In this document: positions 1 through 10,843 of the stretch, one piece after another
Position numbering within the stretch: the first letter of the stretch is position 1
Layout of the letters: each line of letters opens with the position of its first letter
Source of the DNA: Limnanthes douglasii subsp. nivea
Lineage: Eukaryota; Streptophyta; Magnoliopsida; Brassicales; Limnanthaceae
Assembly (NCBI GenBank): GCA_036936605.1
Contig: JAUPFV010000005.1
Coordinates: forward strand, 152,769,195 to 152,833,194
Direction: 5' to 3'
DNA: 64,000 nt
Notes under the pieces: model-generated
Told to the model about the DNA's origin: nothing
Databases searched by the model: none
The model's input: the letters and a program-made list of their open reading frames with translations, nothing else
Made by a program: the position numbers and the translations under genes

Positions 1-640
1 AATATTTGAAGTATTCAATATTTGAAGTATAAATTTAAAGTTTTTAAAATTGTATAAATTTGGATTATGTTCCAGTTGTGTAAACACATGTAATTTGGTT
101 GTGAAATAAATTCAAAAATACCAACTGTGTTTCAATTAACTACGTGTAATTTGGTTCCTAAAAAGGAATTATATTCTGTTGGCATAATTAAATATAATTA
201 ATTAAATATATTTATTTAGGAGATTAACATCATCAACAATATAAACTATCTATTATGTACCATTATGTGAAAACAACGGCGCCCGGGCATCCGGACAAAT
301 GTCCAAATTAACTTAATAATATAAAATTTCTTTCAATAAACTAGAAAAAAAAGGAAGGGCTAATAATATAAAATTTCTTTCAATAATCTAGAGAATTTAA
401 TATATTTTTTTACATAAAAGTACTAAAATTATTAAAAAAACTAATAGTTCGAAAAATCTATTTATAGAGTTATATTTTTTAAAAATAATAGTTCGAATTT
501 CCTATTTATATAAAAAAAATTAATTTTTTATAAAATATTAGTGCGCAATCCAATATATAGAGTTTTGATTTTTTTACAAATAGTTTAAAGCGCATAACTT
601 ATAAAAAAAATTGATTTTTTTATAAAAAAAAATCAATCAC
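1..640. other. AT-rich stretch without a recognised gene
   Basis: No open reading frame or family motif is visible. One GC-rich island at about 278-300 (ggcgcccgggcatccggac) resembles, in inverted orientation, the island at about 757-785 (gtccggatgccccggacg). The two may be the arms of a degenerate inverted repeat flanking the promoter-like block. The rest is A/T runs and two similar copies of a short phrase (aataatataaaatttctttcaata) at about 313 and 362, quoted here only in part identity. Confidence 0.5.
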
Positions 641-643
641 GGA

Positions 644-676
644 TGACGTCAGCAAGTGACGTCATTCGTGATGTCA
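644..676 (+). promoter_or_regulatory. Three clustered CRE/as-1-type boxes
   Basis: TGACGTCA occurs at 644-651 and 657-664, and a one-base variant TGATGTCA at 669-676. They are spaced 12-13 bp apart, about one helical turn. TGACG repeats are the classical binding sites of plant TGA/bZIP factors, as in the as-1 element of strong plant promoters. They sit about 150-180 bp upstream of a TATA box at 826-833, a plausible enhancer distance. Function is inferred; the motifs are directly visible. Confidence 0.55.
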
Positions 677-677
677 C

Positions 678-717
678 CGTGCGGACCATCCGGTCAGACG
701 TGCGGATGGTCCGCACG
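678..717. repeat. Perfect 15-bp GC-rich hairpin
   Basis: The arm cgtgcggaccatccg at 678-692 is perfectly complementary to cggatggtccgcacg at 703-717, with a 10-nt loop. It abuts the CRE-type boxes and lies in otherwise very AT-rich DNA. It could form a cruciform or RNA hairpin, or be a remnant of a foldback transposon. No family was recognised. Confidence 0.7.
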
Positions 718-825
718 TTCAAACGCAACGACTAGTTAATTAAACTAGCCGTTGCTTAGCATGTCCGGATGCCCCGGACGGTTCCTTTTTTTCGAAATTT
801 TCAAAAAAAAAAATTGGGTCTCCCC

Positions 826-833
826 TATAAATA
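826..833 (+). promoter_or_regulatory. TATA box (TATAAATA) of a candidate promoter
   Basis: TATAAATA lies in the context cccctataaatagagaaga, a good plant TATA context. About 25-35 bp downstream is a CA/CT-rich stretch with repeated ctctctaaatct, typical of a plant transcription start and 5' leader. The next ATG-started ORF begins at 1041, which would give a leader of about 180 nt. Confidence 0.55.
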
Positions 834-1040
834 GAGAAGACCCCAACTCCAACCTCACACACTCTCTAAATCTACTATAAACTCTCTAAATCTCTCAACT
901 TGTTCTAGATTTTTTATTAAGCTTAACTTTCTTATTTTACATATCGTATTTCTGTTTTCGAAATAGTTAGATTTTTTTTTTCGAAAAAAAATTGTTATTA
1001 GTTTGTATTAGTTATTATTTGTGCTTATTTCAAATTTTCA

Positions 1041-1535
1041 ATGCCGTTTTGTGGCTTCAACAACAGGTTAGGACAAGCAACTCTGAAAACTGATTTTTCG
1101 GAATTTTCTTCTTTTATGATGTCTCCTCCACCCGAGAGGGATCCGATCACACGACGCATCAAATGTGCCACTGAACCTACGAATATGAGTAAGACCTTCA
1201 AACAAAATTTTAGTTTGAAAATTTCCGATAAGGAGAGGCGAAGCGTCAAACTTGTTAGTACTATACGTAAACCGACTTTTAGTTCTAAAATGGTCGACAA
1301 GGTGACACGAAGTGTCAAACACCCAACTATAACTAAGAGTAAGATTGTTGTTCCTAAACAAAGTCTTAGTACGAAGACGAAGATGGTCGATTTGATTGTT
1401 GTTGCGTTAAGTAAGGTTAATCGTGAGACTCGAGGACAAGTTTTGGGATATCCATTACAAATTGCAGTTACTGTTGAGAAAGTTTTGCGACTTAAAAAAG
1501 TTGTTAGCGACAAGAGACTAAAAAATGTATTTTAG
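1041..1535 (+). CDS. Unknown basic protein with an internal 23-aa repeat (hypothetical)
   Basis: This is a 164-codon open frame starting MPFCGFNNRLGQATLKTDFS and ending at a TAG/AT-rich boundary. I do not recognise the family. It is Lys/Arg-rich with no membrane segment or signal peptide. An internal duplication is visible: FSLKISDKERRSVKL is followed 23 residues later by FSSKMVDKVTRSVKH, each followed by a (S/P)TI(R/T)K phrase. A third weaker unit around SLSTKTKMVDLIVV may exist. It lies about 180 nt downstream of a TATA box and CRE-type sites, so it could be a real small gene or the first exon or ORF of a DNA transposon whose right end is the hAT-like terminus at 2531-2562. The antisense frames over the same interval are shadows. 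Confidence 0.35.
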   Translation: MPFCGFNNRLGQATLKTDFSEFSSFMMSPPPERDPITRRIKCATEPTNMSKTFKQNFSLKISDKERRSVKLVSTIRKPTFSSKMVDKVTRSVKHPTITKSKIVVPKQSLSTKTKMVDLIVVALSKVNRETRGQVLGYPLQIAVTVEKVLRLKKVVSDKRLKNVF

Positions 1536-1659
1536 CAATTGTAATAATAAATATTTTAATATAATATTAAATATTTTAACATGACTCGTAATATTTTAGC
1601 ATTTGTAATATTAAATATTTTAATATAACTTGTAATATTTTAGCATGATAAAATATGAT

Positions 1660-2040
1660 TTTGGTTTAAAAAATAATAAATAACATTTGTAATATTTAAA
1701 ACCAAATCACAATAATAAAATTCAAAATGTAATATTAAAATTATAACAATATAACTTAATAATAATAAATAACACTTGTTATATTTAAAACCAAATCACA
1801 ATAATAAAATTCAAAATGTAATATTAAAATTATAACAATATAACTTAAAAATAATAAATAACACTTGTAATATTTAAAACCTAATCGCAAGAATAAAATT
1901 CAAAATGTCATATTAAAGATAATAAATATAACTTGTAATATTTTTGCATGATAAAATATGATTTTGGTTTAAAAAATAATCACAGTAATAAAATTCAAAA
2001 TGTAATATTAAAATTATAACCATAAAATTTGTAATATTTT
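1660..2040. repeat. Minisatellite, ~90-bp unit, about four copies
   Basis: The phrase ttcaaaatgtaatattaaa recurs at 1720, 1810, 1899 and 1994, giving periods of 90, 89 and 95 bp. The surrounding unit contains aacacttgtaatatttaaaacc and an AT-only tail. Copies two and three are nearly identical and the outer ones more diverged, as expected for replication-slippage or unequal-exchange growth. It begins just after the unknown ORF's stop. Confidence 0.8.
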
Positions 2041-2375
2041 AACATGATAAGATATAGTTTTGGTTTGTAATATTAAAATCAATACTACTAATATTAAATC
2101 TAAAAACATAATAATAATATTCAAAATGTGATAATAACATAAGTAATATTTAAAATTTTGGACTATATATTAATTACAACACTTAAAATATTAATAACCA
2201 AAACAAATTAATATTAAGAAAAATGTAATAATAATTCTATAATAATATGCAATATCTCAATATTTTAAAAATATAACATTTTGGTTATAAAATAAATAAA
2301 ACACTTATAATATTTACCAATAAACCGCGGTTTTTTACAAATAAACCGTAGTTGCGCAGTCATGCCGGTTTGGAG

Positions 2376-2482
2376 TCCTAATGGTTTGCGGTTCTGCCGG
2401 TTTGGCGGTTCTAATGGTTTGCGGTCCTGCCGGTTTGGCGGTCCTAATAGTTTGCGGTCCTGCCGGTTTGCGGTCTTAATAG
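2376..2482. repeat. 33-bp GC-rich subterminal minisatellite
   Basis: Units beginning ctaatggtttgcgg start at 2378, 2411 and 2444, with a partial fourth at 2475. Each contains the phrase cctgccggtttggcgg, and the period is 33 bp. Repeats of the type tttgcggt/ccggttt are characteristic of the subterminal regions of plant hAT transposons, where transposase binds. Together with the adjacent terminal sequence this supports a hAT-like end. Confidence 0.7.
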
Positions 2483-2530
2483 ACCAGTTTCGCAGTTAAA
2501 CAGTCAATTCATAAACAAATTGTCAGCTTT

Positions 2531-2562
2531 GAACCGCGGTTCCAGAACCATTTCGCACCCTA
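2531..2562 (-). mobile_element. hAT-like terminal inverted repeat (one end)
   Basis: Read on the minus strand from 2562, the sequence begins TAGGGTGCGAAATGGTTCTG and runs into GGAACCGCGGTTC. Plant hAT elements commonly begin with a TAGGG(T/G)TG-type end followed by AACCGCGGTT-like subterminal motifs. The element body would lie to the left of this end and would include the minisatellites and possibly the ORF at 1041-1535. I did not find a matching left end inside the window, so the assignment is tentative. Confidence 0.45.
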
Positions 2563-4210
2563 ACCGAACATATAAAAGACCAAAACTACAAGCACTATGA
2601 GTCAAAGACGTTATAAAGACTCGTTGAAAAATATATTATTTAGTCTGATGTGTATGTACAATTTCCAAATTATATGAGGAACTTTACAGATTCCACAACT
2701 GATAAATGGGTATTTTCACTATTGTTTATAGCATCGTTCATTTTCCATTGCATCCTATTTTTTATCTTTTGGATCACCCATATGGGCCTCATCCAACTGG
2801 TGCCAAATGGATGTCCTCTACTAATAACGTCAATAAGAGCTCCTTAAATGAAGAGATCATAGAATTCTTTGCGGTGAAAAACAACGGTACTAAAAATAAA
2901 AGTTCATACTTTGACTTGATGATGCATAATAAACAAAAGTTTGTTAAGGATATCTCATATTGAGAAAACATATAAGAGGGCCTTTGTCTTGGTTAGAAAA
3001 AACTAGAAAATGGGCAAGTCAGACCCGCAGCTGATGGTGTCTCGGCACTAGTCATTTTGAAGTAAGTACCCTAGGCTCTATTTTATTTTTCAGGTAGTTT
3101 TAGTTTGAATGATGTTGGAGACTAAATCTTGAGTAGATATTACATGTTATACTCGTTATTCTTCTACATAATATTTAAGAAGGTCTTAGGAGAGAGTCGT
3201 TCAGCCGCGAGGGATACAGTGCCTTATGTGATTTCGTTACTTCTGGTTGGGAGAATCAGCTTCATCTTTGCTGACGAAGTAAAAAAATTTAAAGATCAGC
3301 CTCTTGCAAAAGACCTAAAAATCAGGCATTGCAAGAACCATAGTAGCAGCAGCCGAACCGACCAGCATGACGCAAAAGTCACCAATCCAAGTTGCAGAGC
3401 AGGCAGCAAATGAAACTTTTACTGCACCTTCTTCCTCCAAAGCTTCGACCGTAATCTTCATTTCCAATAGTGGAAGTAATGAGACGTATGCAACTCGGCA
3501 TCCTCCAGCTTCGCAAAATTTAATTTTTATCCAAAGGGCAACCTTAGAGTTATGAAGAATACGACTCATCATGCAAGAAAGAGGAAAGAAACTATAAGGG
3601 AGCTTTTTTGCCCCAATAAGCCTATATGACAAGTTTACTACGAATAATGTACATAAATATTGTGTAGCCTACAGCATGAAGAAAGCAGCAGCTCGAAAAG
3701 AGGTATAGAGTCTGAGAAGATAAAGTGGTAACGAGAGGGATGGGTCAGAGTACCAAAGATGAAGAAAGAAATAAAGGTTTGGCCTATTGGGTAAAATACG
3801 CACCAAAGTTTGTAGTGCAATCTGAAGCAATGAATGTTACCTTAACCAGAGGTTATTATTGATGAGTTTTTAGTCGACGTTTCCTTTGCAAACCAAATGA
3901 CCGAGCCTTTAGTGGTACCCAAATTTTTAGATTCAATATCCTCGTATGAAGGCCTTTGCCTATTGAGCAAGTGGTATAAGGTTTTTATCACTTGGTTGCT
4001 TTAGCCTGAACAATAGTGTTGCCTACTGATCTCTCATTTATTGATTTGGTATGGAGTTAGATGGATATTGGCTTTGATATAAGTATTTATTTTATCTTTG
4101 TTTCCGTGGTGTATTCGAGTGGTAGATAAATTCGCTGCTATTTTGAAGATTTTTTTTGCGAAACCAGATAAAATAGTGGATGAGAAACCCTTTTATCACA
4201 AAGGTAGATC
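2563..4210. other. No recognised gene
   Basis: Only short open frames with no recognisable motif occur here (for example 2706-2963 and 3129-3413, plus strand). Their composition resembles random AT-rich DNA. I could assign nothing to this interval. Confidence 0.4.
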
Positions 4211-4400
4211 AGGTTCTAATTTAAGGGTAACACAATGAAACTCTAATATAAGGGTAATAAAGACTCAAATATCATATTGTTAACAAAGCAGTTGTTCAAG
4301 TTAAATTGACCTTGCTTATCAAGGTAAATACACAGATCAGGTTCTAATTCAAGGGTAACACAATGAAACTCTAATCTAAGGGTAACAAAGACTCAAATTG
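4207..4400 (-). repeat. Two extra copies of an LTR-end segment
   Basis: Two ~60-bp blocks at about 4207-4270 and 4333-4398 share ttctaatt(t/c)aagggtaacac, aatgaaactctaat and aagggtaa(t/c)aaagactcaaa. A third copy lies at about 4872-4933 inside the minus-strand LTR described below. The two left copies are therefore probably LTR-derived duplications or nested solo fragments of the same family. Confidence 0.6.
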
Positions 4401-4483
4401 TTACATTGGGAATTATAATTGTTGACTTTATCGGAATAAGATAAATTTTTCTCGAGTGTTCCTTATTCGAAGTCACATTGACG

Positions 4484-4798
4484 CTATCTAGCTGATAAAA
4501 AAATCGGTTTCGAAAACCTTTTCATAGCCTGAAGACAACATCCCCATGTCGAGTTGATGAAAAAAATGGTTTTGAAAACCTCTTCATAGCCTGAGACAGC
4601 ATCTCGATAAGCAATTTTTACCTTGATTCGACGATTGGTAGCTAATTTAAACTCCTTCAATAATTGGTCAATACGATCGTCATTGAAACGGTTGGTATGC
4701 CCCCTCATACTCAAACGATATTCCCGATCTTCATGACCATGTGTGTTGTTCTCTTCTTTAAACCTTGAATCTGAATAGTCAGGCTTTAGAAACATGTT
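4484..4798 (-). pseudogene. 5' gag fragment of a minus-strand LTR retrotransposon
   Basis: On the minus strand an open frame starts at an ATG (4798) twenty-odd bases after a tRNA-Met primer-binding site, exactly where gag starts in LTR retrotransposons. It encodes about 104 residues, including FNDDRIDQLLKEFKLA, a leucine-spaced N-terminal gag-like stretch. The 3' part carries a ~67-bp tandem duplication (4495-4541 and 4555-4600, with a cgaaaaccttttcatagcctga / tgaaaacctcttcatagcctga similarity) that repeats the peptide around KxxFKTIFF. Nothing further of the element (protease, pol) follows, so it is a truncated remnant. The gag assignment rests on position rather than on a diagnostic motif. 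Confidence 0.4.
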
Positions 4799-4817
4799 TC
4801 CCCATAGCAAGAACTGA

Positions 4818-4830
4818 GGCTCTGATACCA
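4818..4830 (-). other. Primer-binding site (initiator tRNA-Met type)
   Basis: Minus strand reads TGGTATCAGAGCC, the exact sequence complementary to the 3' end of initiator methionine tRNA. Ty1/copia and chromovirus elements use it to prime reverse transcription. It immediately follows the LTR end (minus strand ...gtcttcagtt). Confidence 0.85.
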
Positions 4831-4831
4831 A

Positions 4832-5215
4832 ACTGAAGACGCGGCGGAAATAAAAGAAGAAGCAACGGTAGATGAAACCCTAATTCAAGGGTAACATAAT
4901 GAAACCATAATCTAAGGGTAACAAAGACTGAAAATTTCAAAAATAAAAAATATATTATTCCAAAAACTTAAAATAACTTAAGGCATATGAGGCTTTATAT
5001 AAGAGCTTTTAAAACCCTAAATTAGAATACAAGGAAATATAATAATTATTCTAAATTAAAATAAAATCAAATCTTAATATAATTTTATTTGATTTGAATA
5101 ATATAAGATATTTGAATAAAATAAAATAAAAATAAAACAGTTTGTGTTTGGACTTTCTGGGCTACATTATAAAGCCGTGAAAACCTAGGCGTAATTTTGG
5201 ATCAAGGATCCTTTC
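4832..5215 (-). mobile_element. LTR of a minus-strand retrotransposon fragment
   Basis: The region upstream (minus strand) of the primer-binding site behaves as an LTR. It has a TATA box (TATATAAA, plus-strand coordinates 4994-5001) in the context gctcttatataaagcctcat, followed by about 160 nt of R-U5-like sequence containing agggtaac repeats and ending at the primer site. The outer boundary is uncertain; I placed it near 5215 by the change in composition. No partner LTR was seen on the left. Confidence 0.55.
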
Positions 5216-6640
5216 GGCTAAAGGTTTTTTTTTTTGCTTATTTCTCTTTGTTTAGAGCTTTGGTTCCATTGAATTAATTTTAGACTAAGGATTTTTTTTC
5301 CTAGCTTCTGCTTCATTGGAAGAGTTTTGAAGAGGAAATATATTTCGAGTGTCTTCGAAAAATTCCTTTTTTTATCTTTGGCAGTGTTAACATCTAAGAA
5401 CTAGAGCTTAAAGGATAATGTATTGCAAGTTTATTCGAATGAAGTATTTAAGGAATGAAAACCTTAATGTATTAAGTATTGGTGCTAGAAAAGGTAATAA
5501 ATTACTAGTTGCTTTAGATGAGGTCTTTTCAAGCCTCAATAATTTAATTTATTAAGATCCCAAATTGAAAAGGTTAATGTAGTACAAGTTGCTTCTGATA
5601 ATAATTCTTTAAGTTTTTGACATTCTTAATTATGAAGAACCTGATCTGTAATGGGAAATGCATTGCCAATTATTGTGGATGAATGCAATTTTCTAGCTTC
5701 GACAATATTATTTATTAATAACATGAGCTATCATTGGCAAAAAAGAAAAGGAAACTTATTGTCATTGTTTGTTAATCATGGCAGAGTGGTCATTTCTGAA
5801 GACAAAAATTGGTCTGCATTGGCTTGCATGTATTGTTTTACTATTGGAAACTAATCTAAGAGAAATTTATTGGTTATGGAAGTTTATAGTCTCTCTAAAG
5901 TGTTTGAAATTATACTCACCAAAAATTACTCAAACACTTGATTGGTCGTCGGAGCGCAAGACCTCCTTATGGTGTTTGGAACTATACTTCAAAATAATTC
6001 CCCAAACATAACTATAAGATGGTAACAATATTTTATTAATTTTGGATGTGTCATTAAAACAATTCCGCACCACCAGAGTATGGAAGAGTGCATACCAATA
6101 TTAAAAGTATTTATATATTTACAAAAATATTCAAAGTCACGTATGACTTTCTAGTAAGTATACAGCTTAAAATGATATATGTTCCAAAATAGGATAATAG
6201 GTTATCCATATTCATCAAGTAGTCCAGACGGATCTTTTTTAGTATTTTATCATTAGTGTGGAGGCCTCTTTGAGCATTATGTCACCCACTTTGAAGCTTC
6301 AAAAGCAACCTTGGAGTCATATTTATTTCTTATTATATCTTTCTCCTGCTATGTGCGTATATGACATTTCAACCGCTCATCTTTAATTAGGCCGAGCTTA
6401 GATATTTTGGGTTTGGCATTTGTTTCTTTATCGTAGTTAGATATCCAAAACAAAGGCAAAGTGGTTTCTACTTGCACTGCGATTTCCATATGTATACCAT
6501 AGTGAAAAAATTTTTTAATGTGAATGTTCGTGGAGTTGCTTGCTAAGACCACATAAAAAATTGGAGGAATTCTGACCATTTCTTGGTTGCACCTTATAAG
6601 ATTCCTCTGATATTTTTCAAGATGGTTCTGCTTGTTATCT
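5216..6640. other. No recognised gene
   Basis: Several short frames (for example 5651-5854 plus, 6349-6579 minus) carry no motif I recognise. The stretch reads as decayed intergenic or transposon-derived DNA. Confidence 0.4.
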
Positions 6641-6910
6641 CTAATGTGTCTGGATTATGCTCGGACTAGTGGAATGGGTCACAACCAAGGATTACGAGGG
6701 TTTTAAAGTAATTGTTCAAGCTAAAATTGAGTTTATTAGAGATTGGGATAAATATAGAAAAAAGCCAATAGTTGATAACTAATTTAGAGTATGAATATCA
6801 TATTGTTAGATACGCAAAAAAAAACAAGCATCATGTGCTCCTAGTTTGGAGTTCTCATCTATAATTAGGTTACACTTGTAACAGTTACATTATCTACATT
6901 AGTTATACAA
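6640..6910. repeat. Dispersed repeat, copy A (partner at 22715-22950)
   Basis: Shared phrases with 22715-22950 in the same order include ggactagtggaatggg, gatgaatac / gttgataa, tatcgtattgtta / tatcatattgtta, gtgctcctagtttggagttctcat and ttgtaac(a)gttacatt. Overall similarity looks moderate. Both copies end just before large repeat structures (the 1.92-kb array here, the Tat element there), so they may be LTR or terminal pieces of one family. Confidence 0.6.
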
Positions 6911-6992
6911 TAAGTGGCCATTATGTTCTAAATTGACAGGCATTAACAAGTTTCTTACTGCTCAAGCGCGATTTGAACCCTTTTATAAACTA

Positions 6993-8918
6993 AGGTTTGG
7001 TCATGTTAGATATAGTAGCGCTTACGCTAACGTGTTATCAGGCATGATACAAATATAACCCATATCATTAGTCCTCTTTACTCCTTGTGAAATGAAATAA
7101 ATTATGAGTATAGAAATCGAATATAGAAATAATACCATCTTCTAGGATTTGAGTTTGTTGAGGCCGAGTGTATGGGCTATGAATTCGGCTAAAAGAATAA
7201 GCCTCTGATTATGCTATTTATCTTAGACATATGACTTTGGCTGAGAAGTTTTTCTTTTTCTTTGAATTTCGTATGAGCTTAGATCGATCTTGAGAGCTTT
7301 TAACTTGAAAAAAACTTTAATGTTAATTTTGTCTTTAATAGCTTTCTAAATCAAAATTTTGTTGTTGTTAATGTATCCTATGTGAGTAGTGACCTTAGTA
7401 CTTCAAGGTATAGATAATATTATTATTATTATTATTGGCTAAAAAATAAAAATTACAAAAAATGACATACCAATAAGGTAGGAGGTGCACATTCTCATTA
7501 CAAATGGTCATTAGCGATACGAAACTCTTCAGTTTCTAAATATTGTGAAGTAATCAAGAGGGAAGGTAGACCTTGCATACGACCTAGCCTGTAGGCATGA
7601 TTGGGATAAAATCAAAGTTTTTAATGCGCATTGATTTTTCTGCAATCACAAAATATTTATTTGTGTAAAGTGAATCTTCAATGTGTAGAGTGAGTCTTCA
7701 TTGGGATGAAGCACTGTCTCGGTATAACCCATACTCATCCATAGGGTATATGATGCATGTCGTTTGATCTAATAATGATTGTTTAGTTGCATAACCAATA
7801 TCGTAAGGAAAATATTTTTAGTGGTTGATGTAATATTCTCATGGATGATCGAGATACAAAACTTATCTTCTATAAAAATAATATAATGCGTATAATATAA
7901 CTTTACTTATCTTATTTTCCTATATTGGGATTTATTCCTCGACTATCATTTGTAATGAATAATATTGTTGTTTTCAATTTTCTGAAACTGACTTGTAAGT
8001 AGATGACGTGATCTGGAGCGAAATAAAACTATGGAGAATAATAAGAACATTAGCATATCAGTTCGAGAGACGGTGGGGATATAGTGGTATCTAGCTTCCA
8101 AAAATGGTTTCTGATAAAGCATAAGCGTTTGAGTGTCTCGGAGACGTAGCACCATTGAGAAAGACGAGACAAATGAATTTGTAGAGGCTACTACCAATAA
8201 TAATTTTGTCTGAGGCATGTCGTGCGTATGATGAACAAATTGTTGAGAGATTTCTCAACGTGCAAAGAATATATAAGGAGGTTGGCATCATGTGTTTTAT
8301 CAAGGGAAGACATTGAAAGATTGTTTTAGTGATAAGGTTGTGTTCATCGCTAATGTGCTCGAAGCAAGAGTTTGGCTTCGGTTACATCCGCCATTAAGCC
8401 AATTATTTTGGATTGTTTGAATGTTCGAGCCAACTATTGGTGAAAACTAGAGGTTATTGATAACCTATATCATGGTTGGGAACTAGGCCAAACTTTCTTT
8501 TGCAATAAAAACTTAATTGGTTATTATGAGTATTTAGTCATCGTAAGATGGTTTGTATTACTTTCTCTGTATATTGAATCTATATAAGGTAGTCACAGAT
8601 CTGTCCCATTAAGAGGAGGTTTGCCTTTGTTAGTGGCACTTGGGACACCAAAGTTTCAGAAGAGTGGATGACCACAACTAACAAACGGACTTAGATGAGT
8701 AAGTAGTGAATATATTTCTTGTTTAATCCTTAAGTTAAAGCACAAATAAGTAAAATTAAACTTGTTGGTATGATACCTTATATTTTCTCGAAAGAGTAGT
8801 CGGCGAACAAAACGCCCCACCGTCGGAGTAATGTTTCTTTAGTATAGTAAGAGAAATCCCATCAGATATTGATGAATCTTGAGAAGTTTGTTGCTCTTAG
8901 ATACCATCCTCAAGATAA
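6993..8918. repeat. Array unit 1
   Basis: First half groups with unit 2 (ttggtcatgttag; cggtataacccatactc). The second half groups with unit 4 (aagcgtttgagtgtctcgg; catcgtaagatgg). Longest TTA microsatellite of the four units. Confidence 0.85.
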
Positions 8919-8919
8919 G

Positions 8920-10842
8920 TAAGGTTTGGTCATGTTAGATATAGTAGCGCTTACGCTAACGTGTTATCAGGCATGATACAAATATAACCCATATCATTAG
9001 TCCTCTTTACTCCTTGTGAAATGAAATAAATTATGAGTATAGAAATCGAATATAGAAATAATGCCATCTTCTAGGATTTGAGTTTGTTGAGGCCGAGTGT
9101 ATGGGCTATGAATTCGGCTAAACGAATAAGCCTCTGATTATGCTATTTATCTTAGACATATGACTTTGGCTGAGAAGTTTTTCTTTTTCTTTGAATTTCG
9201 TATGAGCTTAGATCGATCTTGAGAGCTTTTAACTTGAAAAAAACTTTAATGTTAATTTTGTGTTTAATAGCTTTCTAAATCAAAATTTTGTTGTTGCTAA
9301 TGTATCCTATGTGAGTAGTGACCCTAGTACTTCAAGGTAAAGATAATATTATTATTATTGGCTAAAAAATAAAAATTACAAAAAATGACATACCAATAAG
9401 GTAGGAGGCGCACATTCTCATTACAAATGGTCATTAGCGATACGAAACTCTTCAGTTTCTAAATATTGTGAAGTAATCAAGAGGGAAGGTAGACCTTGCA
9501 TACGACCTAGCCTGTAGGCATGATTGGGATAAAATCAAAGTTTTTAATGCGCATTGATTTTTCTGCAATCACAAAATATTTATTTGTGTAAAGTGAATCT
9601 TCAATGTGTAGAGTGAGTCTTCATTGGGATGAAGCACTGTCTCGGTATAACCCATACTCATCCATAGGGTATATGATGCATGTCGTTTGATCTAATAATG
9701 ATTGTTTAGTTGCATAACCAATATCGTAAGGAAAATATTTTTAGTGGTTGATGTAATATTCTCATGGATGATCGAGATACAAAACTTATCTTCTATAAAA
9801 ATAATATAATGCGTACAATATAACTTTACTTATCTTATTTTCCTATATTGGGATTTATTCCTCGACTATCATTTGTAATGAATAATATTGTTGTTTTCAA
9901 TTTTCTGAAACTGACTTGTAAGTAGATGACGTGATCTGGAGCGAAAATAAACTATGGAGAATAATAAGAACATTAGCATATCAGTTCGAGAGACGGTGGG
10001 GATATAGTGGTATCTAGCTTCCAAAAATGGTTTCTGATAAAGCATAAGCAATTGAGTGTCTCGGAGGCGTAGCACCATTGAGAAAGACGAGACAAATGAA
10101 TTTGTAGAGGCTACTACTAATAATAATTTTGTCTGAGATATGTCGTGCGTATGATGAACAAATTGTTGAGAGATTTCTCAACGTGCAAAGAATATATAAG
10201 GAGGTTGGCATCATGTGTTTTATCAAGGGGAGACATTGAAAGATTGTTTTAGTGATAAGGTTGTGTTCATCACTAATGTGCTCGAAGCAACAGTTTGGCT
10301 TCGGTTGCATCCGCCATTAAGCCAATCATTTTGAATTGTTTGAATGTTCGAGCCAACTATTGGTGAAAAAATAGAGGTTATTGATAACCTATATCATGGG
10401 TGGGAACTAGGCCAAACTTTCTTTTGCAATGGAAAATTTATTGGTTATTATGAGTATTTAGTCATCGTACGATGGTTTGTATTACTTTCTGTGTATATTG
10501 AATCAGTATAAGGTAGTCACAGATCTGTCACGTTAAGAGGAGGCTTGCCTTTGTTAGTGGCACTTGGGACACCAAAGTTTCAGAAGAGTGGATGACCACA
10601 ACTAACAAACGGAATTACATGAGTAAGTAGTGAATATATTTCTTGTTTAATCATTAACGTAAAGCACAAATAAGTAAAATTAAACTTGTTGGTATGATAC
10701 TTTATTTTTTCTCGAAAGACTAGTTGGCGAACAAAACGCCCCACCGTCGGAGTAATTTTTCTTTAGTATAGTAAGAGAAATCCCATCAGATATTGATGAA
10801 TCTTGAGAAGTTTGTTGCTCTTAGATACCGTCTTCAAGATAA
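8920..10842. repeat. Array unit 2
   Basis: First half like unit 1; second half like unit 3 (agcaattgagtgtctcggaggcg; catcgtacgatgg; cggaattacatgag). Confidence 0.85.
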
Positions 10843-10843
10843 G

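Noticed and set aside
1025..1513. Minus-strand ORFs of 162 and 97 aa over the 1041 ORF
   Set aside because: Overlap the promoter-linked plus frame; Leu/Thr-rich with no motif; probable shadows, although neither strand is proven.
1660..2482. CRISPR-like direct repeats
   Set aside because: Repeats are contiguous minisatellites without unique spacers, in plant DNA.
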